Assembly: GCF_001482405.1 (NCBI RefSeq)
Contig: NZ_LPXO01000005.1
Coordinates: 1 to 64,000 of the forward strand
Length of the DNA: 64,000 nucleotides
Origin: Pseudoponticoccus marisrubri
Lineage (GTDB): Bacteria; Pseudomonadota; Alphaproteobacteria; Rhodobacterales; Rhodobacteraceae
Direction: 5' to 3'
The notes beneath the pieces are model-generated. The model was not told the origin of the DNA, did not search any database, and saw only the letters and a program-made list of their open reading frames with translations. Below are positions 1 to 8,322 of the stretch, piece after piece. The stretch's first letter is position 1. Each line of letters begins with the position of its first letter. Position numbers and translations under genes: made by a program.

Positions 1-30
1 AATGGCTTCTACAACCCGCGCCGGAGACAC

Positions 31-306
31 TCAGCTTTGGGCTGCAAAAGCCCCGTCGTCTTCGAAAGAAAAGTGGCCTAAACGAGCACCTGGCGCGGCG
101 CAAAAACGGGACAGGTCCAAAGGGGCTTCGTGAAGCGCGAGTACTTCGACCTCGATATCTTCGACACCGGGTCCGCGGCCCGTAACGGCATCGACAGGTA
201 GACCGACGTCTGCAATATCGATGGCCCGTGTGCGGGGCTCGGCGGCAGAACAGCGGTCGGAGTAATCAGGGCCCAGACCCAACGGGGCCGGCATGACCAC
301 GAGGCA
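31..306 (-). CDS. Possible small hypothetical protein downstream of the flavoprotein
   Basis: An open frame of about 90 codons fills the space after the flavoprotein gene. GTG at 306 has a weak AAGG about 8 nt upstream; ATG at 300 has none. I recognise no domain. The composition (many Asp, Glu, Ala, Pro) looks like real coding sequence, but third codon positions are less GC-rich than in the neighbours. The frame is the same as that of the flavoprotein and stays open from its TGA at 352 down to position 31, including a CKAC motif before the GTG. It could be a small separate gene, a decayed one, or a C-terminal extension cut off by a stop mutation. Positions 1-30 show nothing recognisable. Confidence 0.25.
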   Translation of the reverse strand, partial: CLVVMPAPLGLGPDYSDRCSAAEPRTRAIDIADVGLPVDAVTGRGPGVEDIEVEVLALHEAPLDLSRFCAAPGARLGHFSFEDDGAFAAQS

Positions 307-351
307 AGCCTTGCAGCGCCGCGGATCTGTCCCGAATACGCCAGATATCGC

Positions 352-2457
352 TCAGCCGGTGGATCCCGGTGTGTCTTGCAGGTCGTAGATGCCCCCGGTC
401 AGCCAGGCCGGCCAGTCGCGTTCGAAAAAGGCTTTCGCGGTCTCGTCGAAGGGTCGGTTGGGTCGGGTCGAGACCTTGATCCGACCTTGGTCGAGCCGCA
501 CGAGGATCTGCTCTTTCTGGTCGGCCTGCCGCTCGCTGCGAAAGCGGTAGGCGTCCAGCGGTCCGGAGCGGGCCTGCGGCAGCGCATCGCCGTCGGGCTC
601 GCAGATCGCGCGCGCGCCGCGGCTGCCGCCGCCGTTCTCGATGTAGTGGTTCAGCGCCGCGAGCACGGCCTCGGAGGCCAGCGCCATCTGCTGCCATTGC
701 AGCACGCGGGCAACCTGGCCGGGCCGGTCATGGCCGAGACCGTTCTGCCGGATCGCGCCATTGAGGGCCGTGGCGGCCTTCAGCGCATTGCGGACCGCGT
801 CGGGCGTGCAGATGATCCCGGCATGATCGCTCATCCGCGCCTGCACTTCGGCGCGGACATCGCGGTAGGACAAGGGGCTGTCGGTGGAGAGAGCCGAGGT
901 GATATCGGCCACGGCGCCTGAAATCACTGTTGTGATGTCGCCATCTGCCGGATGCGCGGACCGGCCACTGGCCGCCAGATGTTCGGCGACCCGGGTGCCG
1001 AAGACCTGGCCAGCATTTAGGGCAGACCCGCCTGGGCGTGTGACACCGTGGGTGCCGGCGGCTTCACCGACCGCGTAGATGCCGGAGATGTTGCTCCGCC
1101 CCCAGGTGTCGACGGCAATGCCGCCGTTCATGTGCTGGTTGTTGACAGCGAATTCCAGCGGATCGGCGGCGATGTCGACCTTGTAGCGGCGATAGAGCTC
1201 GATCGCGAGCGGGTTCATGTGCCGCAGCCGGTCGATCGGTTGCACCTGGTCGGCCCCCGCGGTGCCGAGATAGGTCGCGACATCCTCGTCCAGCCGGTCG
1301 AGGCTGAAGGGCAGATCCCCCGGCACGGGCAAGGGGTTGCGGTTGAAATCCATGAACACCCGCCGGCCCTTCTGGCCCTCCCGGAAGATGGCCAGATCGA
1401 CGAGGCTCGATCTGAAATCCAGCATCCGGGTGGCATGGAACGGCCATTGATAGCCTTTGCGGAAGACGTTCGAGGCCAGCTCCTGCGTGGTGCGATAGTA
1501 GTCTGCAAGGAAGTGGTGTTCGGTCCCCGTCTCGTCCACCGAGTAGATATGCGGGATCGCCTGCACATAGGTGCCCGACAGGTTCCACGGAAACCCCTCG
1601 CGCCGCGTGCCGATGCCGAACTGGCTTTCGGTCAGGTTGACGAGTTCGAGCCCGGCCTCCAGCGCCATCCCGAGCGAGCCGAAACAGCCGTTGGGAAAGA
1701 CGCTGTCGCGGTAGAGCTCGCCGGGCCCACCGGCGGCGAGGATGAGCGCCCCGGATTGGAACGCGACAAGGCCCAGCGGGTTGTCGTCGGTCTGAAACCT
1801 TGGCTGGATCGCGAGGATGCCGACGGTGTGGCGCGTTGCCCCCGCACCTTCGGTCAAGATCTTCACGGCGGTGGTCTGGTTGAAGAACGGGATGCCAAGC
1901 CGGATCGCCTCTTGCGCGAGCACCTTGACCATCAGGCGCGAGGTGCGCGGGCCACAGCTGGTGGCCCGGCCAGTCTCGTCATGGTCGGTCTTGTAGCGGA
2001 GCGTGCCGCCAAGCGCATCCTGCGGCAGCGGCAGGCCGAGATATTGCAGCGACGCCATGGCGCGGGTCGACCCGACCGCCTCGATATAGGCCGTGTCCTC
2101 GTCCATCGCCCCGCCGGCGCGGATCGCGCGCGCCATCGCCTTGAAATCGTCGCCCTGGTCCGAGGTGTTGGCGGTGTGCAATGTCTGCTTGTCCGAGCCC
2201 GAGCAGGCAGAGGTGCCGCCCCAGGCGCTCTGGCTGATCACCGTGACGTCGCCGCCGCGGCGTTTCAGCTCGACGGCAGCGCGCAACCCGGCAGCGCCGC
2301 TGCCGACAATGACGCAGCCACAGCGATGAACCGGCACCACGTGCCCGTCCAGACGGATCGTCTCGTCCAGCTCCGAAGGCGGAACCAGGCGCGGCATGTC
2401 CACATCGGTCAGCGCGTCGAGAATGTCTTGCGGGATGCGGTTCGTCACTGGACTCAT
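352..2457 (-). CDS. FAD-dependent oxidoreductase, fumarate reductase/succinate dehydrogenase flavoprotein type
   Basis: The 701-residue protein has a dinucleotide-binding GSGAAG at residues 52-57 followed by the GGxSACSG-type loop of the fumarate reductase/succinate dehydrogenase flavoprotein family. Around residue 440 come NNQHMNGG, AVGEAAG and HGVTRPGGSALN, which are the family's FAD and substrate signatures. About 230 further residues form a helical C-terminal domain. Soluble members of this family oxidise or reduce C-C bonds next to carbonyls (fumarate, ketosteroids, aspartate); the substrate here is unknown. It diverges from the Gfo/Idh gene at 2596. A LacI-type operator (2468-2479) ends only 10 nt before the ATG and covers the place where a ribosome site should be; no Shine-Dalgarno sequence is visible. 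Confidence 0.8.
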   Translation of the reverse strand: MSPVTNRIPQDILDALTDVDMPRLVPPSELDETIRLDGHVVPVHRCGCVIVGSGAAGLRAAVELKRRGGDVTVISQSAWGGTSACSGSDKQTLHTANTSDQGDDFKAMARAIRAGGAMDEDTAYIEAVGSTRAMASLQYLGLPLPQDALGGTLRYKTDHDETGRATSCGPRTSRLMVKVLAQEAIRLGIPFFNQTTAVKILTEGAGATRHTVGILAIQPRFQTDDNPLGLVAFQSGALILAAGGPGELYRDSVFPNGCFGSLGMALEAGLELVNLTESQFGIGTRREGFPWNLSGTYVQAIPHIYSVDETGTEHHFLADYYRTTQELASNVFRKGYQWPFHATRMLDFRSSLVDLAIFREGQKGRRVFMDFNRNPLPVPGDLPFSLDRLDEDVATYLGTAGADQVQPIDRLRHMNPLAIELYRRYKVDIAADPLEFAVNNQHMNGGIAVDTWGRSNISGIYAVGEAAGTHGVTRPGGSALNAGQVFGTRVAEHLAASGRSAHPADGDITTVISGAVADITSALSTDSPLSYRDVRAEVQARMSDHAGIICTPDAVRNALKAATALNGAIRQNGLGHDRPGQVARVLQWQQMALASEAVLAALNHYIENGGGSRGARAICEPDGDALPQARSGPLDAYRFRSERQADQKEQILVRLDQGRIKVSTRPNRPFDETAKAFFERDWPAWLTGGIYDLQDTPGSTG

Positions 2458-2467
2458 CCATAGCTGA

Positions 2468-2479
2468 TGGAACGTTCCA
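2468..2479. promoter_or_regulatory. LacI-type operator, copy 1
   Basis: Perfect 12-bp palindrome TGGAACGTTCCA with the central CG typical of LacI-family operators. It lies 10 bp upstream of the flavoprotein start. Identical copies are at 2532, 2558, 17488 and 17510. Confidence 0.8.
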
Positions 2480-2531
2480 AATCAGGTAGCATGCGCGTTC
2501 GCGGGGCGTCAACCTCTCTGCTTGACCGATT

Positions 2532-2543
2532 TGGAACGTTCCA
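2532..2543. promoter_or_regulatory. LacI-type operator, copy 2
   Basis: Perfect TGGAACGTTCCA palindrome in the divergent promoter region, 64 bp centre-to-centre from copy 1 and 26 bp from copy 3, a spacing that would suit cooperative binding or a small loop. Confidence 0.8.
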
Positions 2544-2557
2544 TTATCCATCGAGTA

Positions 2558-2569
2558 TGGAACGTTCCA
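2558..2569. promoter_or_regulatory. LacI-type operator, copy 3
   Basis: Perfect TGGAACGTTCCA palindrome ending 26 bp before the ATG of the Gfo/Idh gene at 2596. It lies between the presumed promoter and the ribosome site, a position suited to direct repression. Confidence 0.8.
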
Positions 2570-2595
2570 GTTCACGGATGAAAGGACAAGCGCGT

Positions 2596-3765
2596 ATGAC
2601 ACCGATCAAGGTTGCCGTTCTCGGCGGGTCCGGGTGGATGGGCAAGGTGCACACAATGGCCTATCAGACATTCCCGCATTTCTTCGGCCCCTCCGGTGGC
2701 ACCGCCGAGGTCGCGATGATCGTCGAGGCCAATCCCGCGGCCGCCAAGGACCTGCAGGCACGGGCGCCGGGCGCGATAATCACGCAGAACTGGCAGGAGG
2801 CCATCGCCGATCCCGAGATCGACCTGATCGACATCTGTCTGCCCGACAGCCTGCACCATGAGGTGGCCAAGGCCGCCCTTCTGGCCGGCAAGCATGTCTA
2901 TTGCGAGAAGCCGCTGGCCGACACCGCCGCGGAGGCCCGCGAACTGGCAGATATCGCGCGGGAAAAGGGCGTCATCACGCGGGTCGGCCATGCCTTTCCC
3001 TGCAACCCCGTGCACCACCTGGCCAAGGAGATCATCGACGCCGGCGAGATCGGCGAGATCAAGATGTTCCGCGGTTGCCAGCATGTCGACATGTACGGCG
3101 ATCCGCTGGCGCCCTTCATGTGGCGCGCCGATGGCACCAAGGCCCCGACCGGGATCGTTGGCGATACCGGGTCACATGTCTTCAGCTTCATGGATTTCCT
3201 TGTCGGCCGGGTCAGCCGCCTGATCGCCGACAACCTGATCGTCACGCCGCGCCGCCCGGTGGTGGACGGGGTCGGCTATGGCGAACAGGGACAGCTGGAT
3301 GGCTCCGAGGACTGGGCCGAGGTGACCAATCCGGATGCCACCAACCTCCTCTGCCGGTTCGAGAACGGCGCCAGTGGCGTGGTCGATTTCAGCCGCGTGG
3401 CGACCGGTCGCAAGTTCATGCAGACCTACGAGATCTACGGCACCAGGGGCAGCCTCGCCTATACCTATGACGAGGTGAACCGGCTGCGCGTCTATTCCAA
3501 CGACGACCGCACCGGCCGGCAGGGCTTCCGCCATATCGACGTGGGGCCGGAAAACGAGACCTTCCGGGCCTTCCTGCCGCTGCCGAATTTCGCATTGGGC
3601 TATAACGAGTCGAAGATCATCGAGGCGGCCGAGGTCATCCGCTCCATCACGTCCGGGCAGCCGCAATGGCCGACCTTCGAGACCGGTCACCACATCGCCC
3701 AGATCGTTGATGCCTGCATGGAATCCTCGCGGACACAAGCCTGGGTCGACATCCCGCCTAGTTGA
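2596..3765 (+). CDS. Gfo/Idh/MocA family NAD(P)-dependent oxidoreductase (1)
   Basis: The 389-residue protein has an N-terminal Rossmann fold with LGGSGWMG at about residues 9-16 and the family's EKP motif (CEKPLAD, residues 103-109) that carries the catalytic-site lysine. A DTGSHVFS segment then opens the C-terminal dimerisation and substrate domain. Family members oxidise or epimerise sugars, cyclitols and their acids. I chose ATG 2596 because GAAAGGA sits about 10 nt upstream. The frame is open back to 2467, but that part contains the operators. The gene is convergent with the LacI gene, with 9 bp between their stop codons, and is presumably repressed through the three upstream palindromes. 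Confidence 0.88.
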   Translation: MTPIKVAVLGGSGWMGKVHTMAYQTFPHFFGPSGGTAEVAMIVEANPAAAKDLQARAPGAIITQNWQEAIADPEIDLIDICLPDSLHHEVAKAALLAGKHVYCEKPLADTAAEARELADIAREKGVITRVGHAFPCNPVHHLAKEIIDAGEIGEIKMFRGCQHVDMYGDPLAPFMWRADGTKAPTGIVGDTGSHVFSFMDFLVGRVSRLIADNLIVTPRRPVVDGVGYGEQGQLDGSEDWAEVTNPDATNLLCRFENGASGVVDFSRVATGRKFMQTYEIYGTRGSLAYTYDEVNRLRVYSNDDRTGRQGFRHIDVGPENETFRAFLPLPNFALGYNESKIIEAAEVIRSITSGQPQWPTFETGHHIAQIVDACMESSRTQAWVDIPPS

Positions 3766-3774
3766 ACCGCGCCG

Positions 3775-4788
3775 TCAGCTGTCCGGGTCGCTCGAGGCCC
3801 GGACGGCAAGGCTGACCGGGGTGCGGGTCTCAGGGGGCGGTGTCTTGCCGTCCTCCAACCATGTCACCACCTTGCAGGCCGCCGTCTGGCCGATCGCGGC
3901 AATGTCACAGCGCACCGAGCTCAGCGCCGGGTAGGTCTGGGCCACCTCCTCGATATCGTCGAAACCGACGATGCGGACATCCCGGCCCACCTCTCGCCCG
4001 GTCTCGTAACAACCCGAGAGCAGCCCGAGCGCCACCAAGTCGTTGAAACAAACCGCGGCGTCCACGTCCGGATGCTCGGCGGACAGGAGCCGTGCCGCAT
4101 CCCGCCCGAAGGCCCGCGTTGCGCGGCCGGTCAGGACACAGGGCTCCAGCCCGTGTTCCCGCAGCACGTCGAGGTATCCGGCCTTGCGTTCCTCGGTCAC
4201 CTCGCGCCCGTCCAAACCGCCGACAAATGCGATGCGGCGCGCGCCCAGCTTGATCAGATGCTCGCTCGCGGCGCGACTGCCGGCGACGTAATCGGGCGCG
4301 GAGAAGGGAAACAGTTCTGTCCGGTCATCGATGCGCCGCAGCATCTGCAGGGCCGGGATCCCCGCGCGGGCGATCGCATCGAAAGTGCCTGACGGACCAT
4401 AGGCCGGGCAGAGGATCAGCGCCGAGACACCGTGTTCGATCATCGCGCTGACCACCTGGTCCTGCAGCTCGGGGCGTTCGTCGGTGTTGGCGACGACCGC
4501 CGAATACCCCCGTTCGGACAGCGCCATCTGGAGAGAGGTGGCGAATTCGGTGAAGAACGGGTTGCGCAGATCGTTGATCACCAGACCGATCAGCCCGGCA
4601 TTGGACGAGCGCATGTTGGCCGCAGAGCGGTTGTAGACATAGCCGATCTCGGCCATCGCCGCCCGGACATGCTTGCGGGTTTCCTCGCGCACCGAGGGGC
4701 TGTTCTGCAACACAAGGCTGACCGTGGATTTCGACACGCCCGCATGCTTTGCCACATCGATGATCGTCGGGCGTCGGCCAGCCGTCAT
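3775..4788 (-). CDS. LacI family transcriptional regulator of the 0.35-17.5 kb module
   Basis: The 337-residue protein starts with a LacI helix-turn-helix at about residues 8-27 (TIIDVAKHAGVSKSTVS), then the hinge region and a periplasmic-binding-protein-like effector domain (GLVINDLRNPFF, ICFND-type loop VCFNDLVALG). Proteins of this family bind short palindromes with a central CG and are released by a sugar-like ligand. It is the last gene of the long leftward catabolic gene run, 87 bp after the Dabb gene. The five TGGAACGTTCCA sites at the edges of the module are its obvious targets (inference), which would make it autoregulated if it is transcribed with the operon. Confidence 0.9.
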   Translation of the reverse strand: MTAGRRPTIIDVAKHAGVSKSTVSLVLQNSPSVREETRKHVRAAMAEIGYVYNRSAANMRSSNAGLIGLVINDLRNPFFTEFATSLQMALSERGYSAVVANTDERPELQDQVVSAMIEHGVSALILCPAYGPSGTFDAIARAGIPALQMLRRIDDRTELFPFSAPDYVAGSRAASEHLIKLGARRIAFVGGLDGREVTEERKAGYLDVLREHGLEPCVLTGRATRAFGRDAARLLSAEHPDVDAAVCFNDLVALGLLSGCYETGREVGRDVRIVGFDDIEEVAQTYPALSSVRCDIAAIGQTAACKVVTWLEDGKTPPPETRTPVSLAVRASSDPDS

Positions 4789-4875
4789 GTTCGTTCAACC
4801 CCGTTATGGCGCCGCCGGGCCCCGCAGCCGGGCCTCTCCCGTCTTTAGACCGAGGCGACCCGCGGCCGCAATTCC

Positions 4876-5190
4876 CTAGACGTCGACCGGCAGATCGAAG
4901 CAGAGGATACCCTCCTTGCCGTCCACCGCGTGGTCCACCAGCTTCGCGCCAAGCGCCTGATGCTCGGGATGATCCTGGTAGGCCTGCAACCCGTCCCAAT
5001 CACTAAAATCCGCAACGAAGCCGTGCATGTAGCCGCGCTCCATCTTCTCCGGGCTATCGCTGCGTCCTGAGGTGATGCCGATCAGACCGGGCAGCTTGTC
5101 CTCGATCCGGTGCAGTTCCTCGAAGAGTTCGGCGATTTTCGCCTCGCTCACGTCGGGGCGGAACCGGATCAATACGATATGTCGGATCAT
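4876..5190 (-). CDS. Dabb family (stress-responsive alpha/beta barrel) protein
   Basis: The 104-residue protein has the ferredoxin-like Dabb fold: an N-terminal MIRHIVLIRF strand, a helix (AKIAELFEELHRIEDKLPG), a strand with the conserved GYMHGF segment, and a C-terminal YQDHPEHQAL helix. Dabb proteins are small dimers. Some are enzymes or cyclases, most have no known reaction, and they recur in oxidoreductase and sugar-catabolic operons. The start lies 3 bp after the stop codon of the GMC gene at 5194, so they are probably translationally coupled. A role in the same pathway is inferred from position only. Confidence 0.8.
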   Translation of the reverse strand: MIRHIVLIRFRPDVSEAKIAELFEELHRIEDKLPGLIGITSGRSDSPEKMERGYMHGFVADFSDWDGLQAYQDHPEHQALGAKLVDHAVDGKEGILCFDLPVDV

Positions 5191-5193
5191 GTC

Positions 5194-6783
5194 TTATCCC
5201 ATCATGTTGTCTTCTTTGATCATGTCGGCGGCCTTTTCGCCGATCATGATGGCGGCCGCGTTCGTGTTGGAGGAAATCACCGTCGGCATGATCGAATTGT
5301 CGACCACGCGCAGCCCCTCGATCCCGTTGAACCGCAGCCGCGTGTCGACGACGGCGGCCGCGTCCGGCCCCATGCGGCAGGTCCCCGCGCAATGGTGCGA
5401 GGTCTTGGAATGGACGCAGATGAAGTCGAAATACTCCTGATCGGTCTTCACCTCCGGCCCGGGCAGGCGTTCGGCGAGGATGTATTTCTTGAGCGGGCCC
5501 TGCGCGAGGATTTCCTGCGTCAGCTTCAGCCCGCGGATCGACATCTCGCGATCCAGCGGGTCGGCCAGGTAGTTCGGGTCGATCAGCGGCGCCTTGGCGG
5601 GATCGGCGCTTTGCAGCCGCACCGTGCCCCGCGACCGCGGGCGCAGGTAGCAGGAGTTCAGCGTCACACCGCCCTGCGGCATCGCCGCGACGCCATGTTC
5701 GATGCCGGTGCCCAGCCCGAGATGGAACTGGATGTCGGGCGAGCGCGCGTCGGGGTCTGCGTACCAGAAGCCGCCGGTTTCAAAGAGCGACGAGGCCACC
5801 GGGCCCTTGCGGCCGAACAGGTACTGCAGCCCCGCAACCGCCGCCCAATGCGGCTTGGCATAGCGGTCATAGCTGTAGGGCCCGCTGAGTTCGCTGATGC
5901 AGTAGAGGTCCAGATGGTCCTGCAGGTTGGCGCCGATCTGCGGCTGGTCGTGGACCACGTCGATGCCCAGCTCTGACAGGTGATCCGCCGGGCCGATGCC
6001 CGAGAGTTGCAGCAGCCGCGGCGAGCCGACGGCGCCGGAGCAGAGCAGAACTTCGCTCTTGGCCGCCAAGCGCGTGCCGTCGGCCAGTTCGACACCGGTG
6101 GCGCGGCCCTTCTCGACCACCAGCCGACGCACCTGCGCGCCCAGCTTCACCGTCAGGTTCGGGCGATTGCGGTTCGGCGTGACATAGGCCATCGCCGCCG
6201 AGGAGCGCCGCACATTGCGCTGCGTCAGCTGGTAGTAGCAGACGCCGTCCTGTTTTTCGCCGTTGATGTCATGGTTGCGCGGGATGCCCAGCTCGGCCGC
6301 CGCCTCGAAATAGGCCTCGCAGATCGGCAGCGGCGCACGCGGCTCGCTGACCCCCAGCGGGCCGCCCTTGCCGTGATAGTGGTTCTCCCAGGTCTGGTTG
6401 TCTTCGGCCTTCCTGAAATAGGGCAGCACGTCGTCATAGCCCCAACCATCGCAGCCCATCTGCCGCCAGTCGTCGTAATCCTGCGGATTCCCGCGGGTGT
6501 AGATCTGGGCGTTTATCGCCGACCCACCACCGATCACCTTGGCCTGTGTGTAGCGGAACACCTTGTTTGCCATGTGCTTTTGCGGAACCGTGTCCCAGCC
6601 CCAGGACCCGATGCCCTTGGTCATCTTCGCAAAGCCCGCTGGCAGATGATAGAACGGGTGCCGGTCGCTGCCGCCCGCTTCCAGCAACAGGACTTCGACC
6701 GAGGGATCTTCGGAGAGGCGTCCGGCGAGGACGGACCCGGCCGAGCCGCCGCCGATGATGATGAAATCGTAGCCTTTGGACAT
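5194..6783 (-). CDS. GMC family oxidoreductase, choline dehydrogenase-like
   Basis: The 529-residue flavoprotein has the length of bacterial choline/alcohol dehydrogenase-like GMC enzymes. It has the N-terminal ADP-binding motif GGGSAGSVLAGRLSE (about residues 11-25), the first GMC signature with GGGSAINAQIYTRG, and the second signature GAVGSPRLLQLSGIG. The C-terminal active-site His lies in HHCAGTCRMG and the Asn in SNTNAAAIMIGEKAADMI. Such enzymes oxidise a primary or secondary alcohol and pass electrons to quinones, cytochromes or oxygen. No signal peptide is seen, so it is probably cytoplasmic. It follows a second, unrelated-looking GMC gene by 45 bp. The substrate is unknown; choline is only the name-giving relative. 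Confidence 0.88.
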   Translation of the reverse strand: MSKGYDFIIIGGGSAGSVLAGRLSEDPSVEVLLLEAGGSDRHPFYHLPAGFAKMTKGIGSWGWDTVPQKHMANKVFRYTQAKVIGGGSAINAQIYTRGNPQDYDDWRQMGCDGWGYDDVLPYFRKAEDNQTWENHYHGKGGPLGVSEPRAPLPICEAYFEAAAELGIPRNHDINGEKQDGVCYYQLTQRNVRRSSAAMAYVTPNRNRPNLTVKLGAQVRRLVVEKGRATGVELADGTRLAAKSEVLLCSGAVGSPRLLQLSGIGPADHLSELGIDVVHDQPQIGANLQDHLDLYCISELSGPYSYDRYAKPHWAAVAGLQYLFGRKGPVASSLFETGGFWYADPDARSPDIQFHLGLGTGIEHGVAAMPQGGVTLNSCYLRPRSRGTVRLQSADPAKAPLIDPNYLADPLDREMSIRGLKLTQEILAQGPLKKYILAERLPGPEVKTDQEYFDFICVHSKTSHHCAGTCRMGPDAAAVVDTRLRFNGIEGLRVVDNSIMPTVISSNTNAAAIMIGEKAADMIKEDNMMG

Positions 6784-6828
6784 GGTGCTTTCCTGAAAGT
6801 TGCGGCGGATGTGGCGGGCGGCCGCCTG

Positions 6829-8322
6829 CTACGCCGCGAGGTCGTGTTGAGCGATGTGCTCGCCCGCGCGGATGGCGAGCGCTGCGATGGTCAGCGCGGG
6901 GTTGACCGCGGCCGATGTCGGCAGGATCGAGGCATCGAGGATGAAGAGGTTCCGGTGATCGTGGCTGCGCCCGAAACTGTCGGTCACGCTGGTGGCGGGG
7001 TCGGTTCCCATCCGCGTCGTGCCGCATTGATGCGAGGGCGTGCGCCGGTCGAAGGGGCGCGAGATCACGATCGGATAGCCCGCCTTGCGCAGGGCGCGCT
7101 TCAACCTGGCCACCAGCGCCAGATGCGCCTCCCAGTTCGACCGCTTCCAGTCCAGCACGATCCTACCGTTGTTTAGAGTCACGCGGCTTTCGGGGTTCGG
7201 CAGATCCTCGGACATCGCATAGAGATCCACCGACCGCCGCGCGATCCAGGTTGCCACCGGGCCCGGCAGCGGCGACGCGGCCCGCAGGATCGGCCCGGAG
7301 ATCTTGCCCAGAAGCTGGATATTGCCCAGCGGCTCGCCATTCGGGCCGCCGGTCAGGTAGAAATCGTTGACCATCAGCGTCTTCTGGTAGACCGACGGGT
7401 TCCTGCGCAACGGATGCAGCGCCAGAACGGCCGAACAGTTGTGGTTCATGAAGTTGCGCCCGACCTGGTCGGAGCTGTTGGCCAGACCGTTCGGATGCGC
7501 CGCGTCCGCCGAGGCCAGAAGCAGTGCTGCGCTTTGTACCGCGCCCGCGGATAGGACGACGGTCTTTGCCGTGATGACCTCGCCGGTGTCGAGTTCCACC
7601 CCCGTCAATCGGCCGTCCCGGGCAACACGCAGCCGTGACACCCGGCTGTTCGTCCGCAGCGACACGTTGCGATGCGCGAGGGCCGCGCGCAATCCGCCGC
7701 TTTCGGCGTCCAGCTTGCCCCCGGTGGTGTCGGGAAAGGCATCCCAGGGCGTCTTGGCCCGCGACAGCCATCGGTCGAGATCCACCCCGAGCGGGAGGGA
7801 GGCGGGGTGCAACCCGACCGATGACAACCGCGCCCGCAGATCAGAGATCGCGGGCTCATCCGGGACCGGCCCGAATGCATAATCCGAGGAACGCGCGGGG
7901 TCGGTCGGGTCTTCGCCCGAACGCCCGCGCACAGCGTAAAGCTGCTCCGCCTTGCCGTAGAACGGCTCGAGCGCGTCATAGGAGATCGGCCAGCCCGTTG
8001 TCGTGCCGCCCATGTGACGCAGCGGGCGGAAATCCTCGGCGCGGTAGCGCAGCAGCACCGCGCCGTAGAATTTCGAGTTGCCGCCGACATTGTAGTAATT
8101 GCCCGGGTTGAAGGGCGTGCCGGATCCGTCCAGCCATTCCTCCGACGGGCGGTAATGGCCCCTGACGAAGATCGCCTCGTCGTCGCGGTCATGCGCCGAG
8201 GGGCGCAGGTGATCCCCCCGCTCGAGGATCACGATGCGGCGACCGGTCGGGGCAAGGGTGGCGGCAAGCGTCGCCCCGCCCATGCCCGACCCGACAATCA
8301 CGATATCCGCCGCATCGCTCAT
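6829..8322 (-). CDS. GMC family oxidoreductase, second type
   Basis: The 497-residue FAD enzyme has GSGMGGATLAATLAP at about residues 11-25, a GNYYNVGGNSKFYG loop in place of the choline-dehydrogenase signature, and a C-terminal HQCGTTRMG with the catalytic His, then NPALTIAALAIRAGEHI with the Asn. This pattern resembles sugar-oxidising GMC proteins (glucose-3-dehydrogenase or gluconate dehydrogenase flavoprotein type), but no cytochrome or small gamma subunit is encoded nearby. Its ATG directly abuts the stop codon of the ABC ATPase gene (8323), so the ABC importer and the two GMC genes are one transcriptional unit. Confidence 0.85.
   Translation of the reverse strand: MSDAADIVIVGSGMGGATLAATLAPTGRRIVILERGDHLRPSAHDRDDEAIFVRGHYRPSEEWLDGSGTPFNPGNYYNVGGNSKFYGAVLLRYRAEDFRPLRHMGGTTTGWPISYDALEPFYGKAEQLYAVRGRSGEDPTDPARSSDYAFGPVPDEPAISDLRARLSSVGLHPASLPLGVDLDRWLSRAKTPWDAFPDTTGGKLDAESGGLRAALAHRNVSLRTNSRVSRLRVARDGRLTGVELDTGEVITAKTVVLSAGAVQSAALLLASADAAHPNGLANSSDQVGRNFMNHNCSAVLALHPLRRNPSVYQKTLMVNDFYLTGGPNGEPLGNIQLLGKISGPILRAASPLPGPVATWIARRSVDLYAMSEDLPNPESRVTLNNGRIVLDWKRSNWEAHLALVARLKRALRKAGYPIVISRPFDRRTPSHQCGTTRMGTDPATSVTDSFGRSHDHRNLFILDASILPTSAAVNPALTIAALAIRAGEHIAQHDLAA

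Noticed and set aside
2467-2595. N-terminal extension of the first Gfo/Idh protein
   Set aside because: The extra codons translate the three operators; the GGSGWMG Rossmann start and the ribosome site support ATG 2596.
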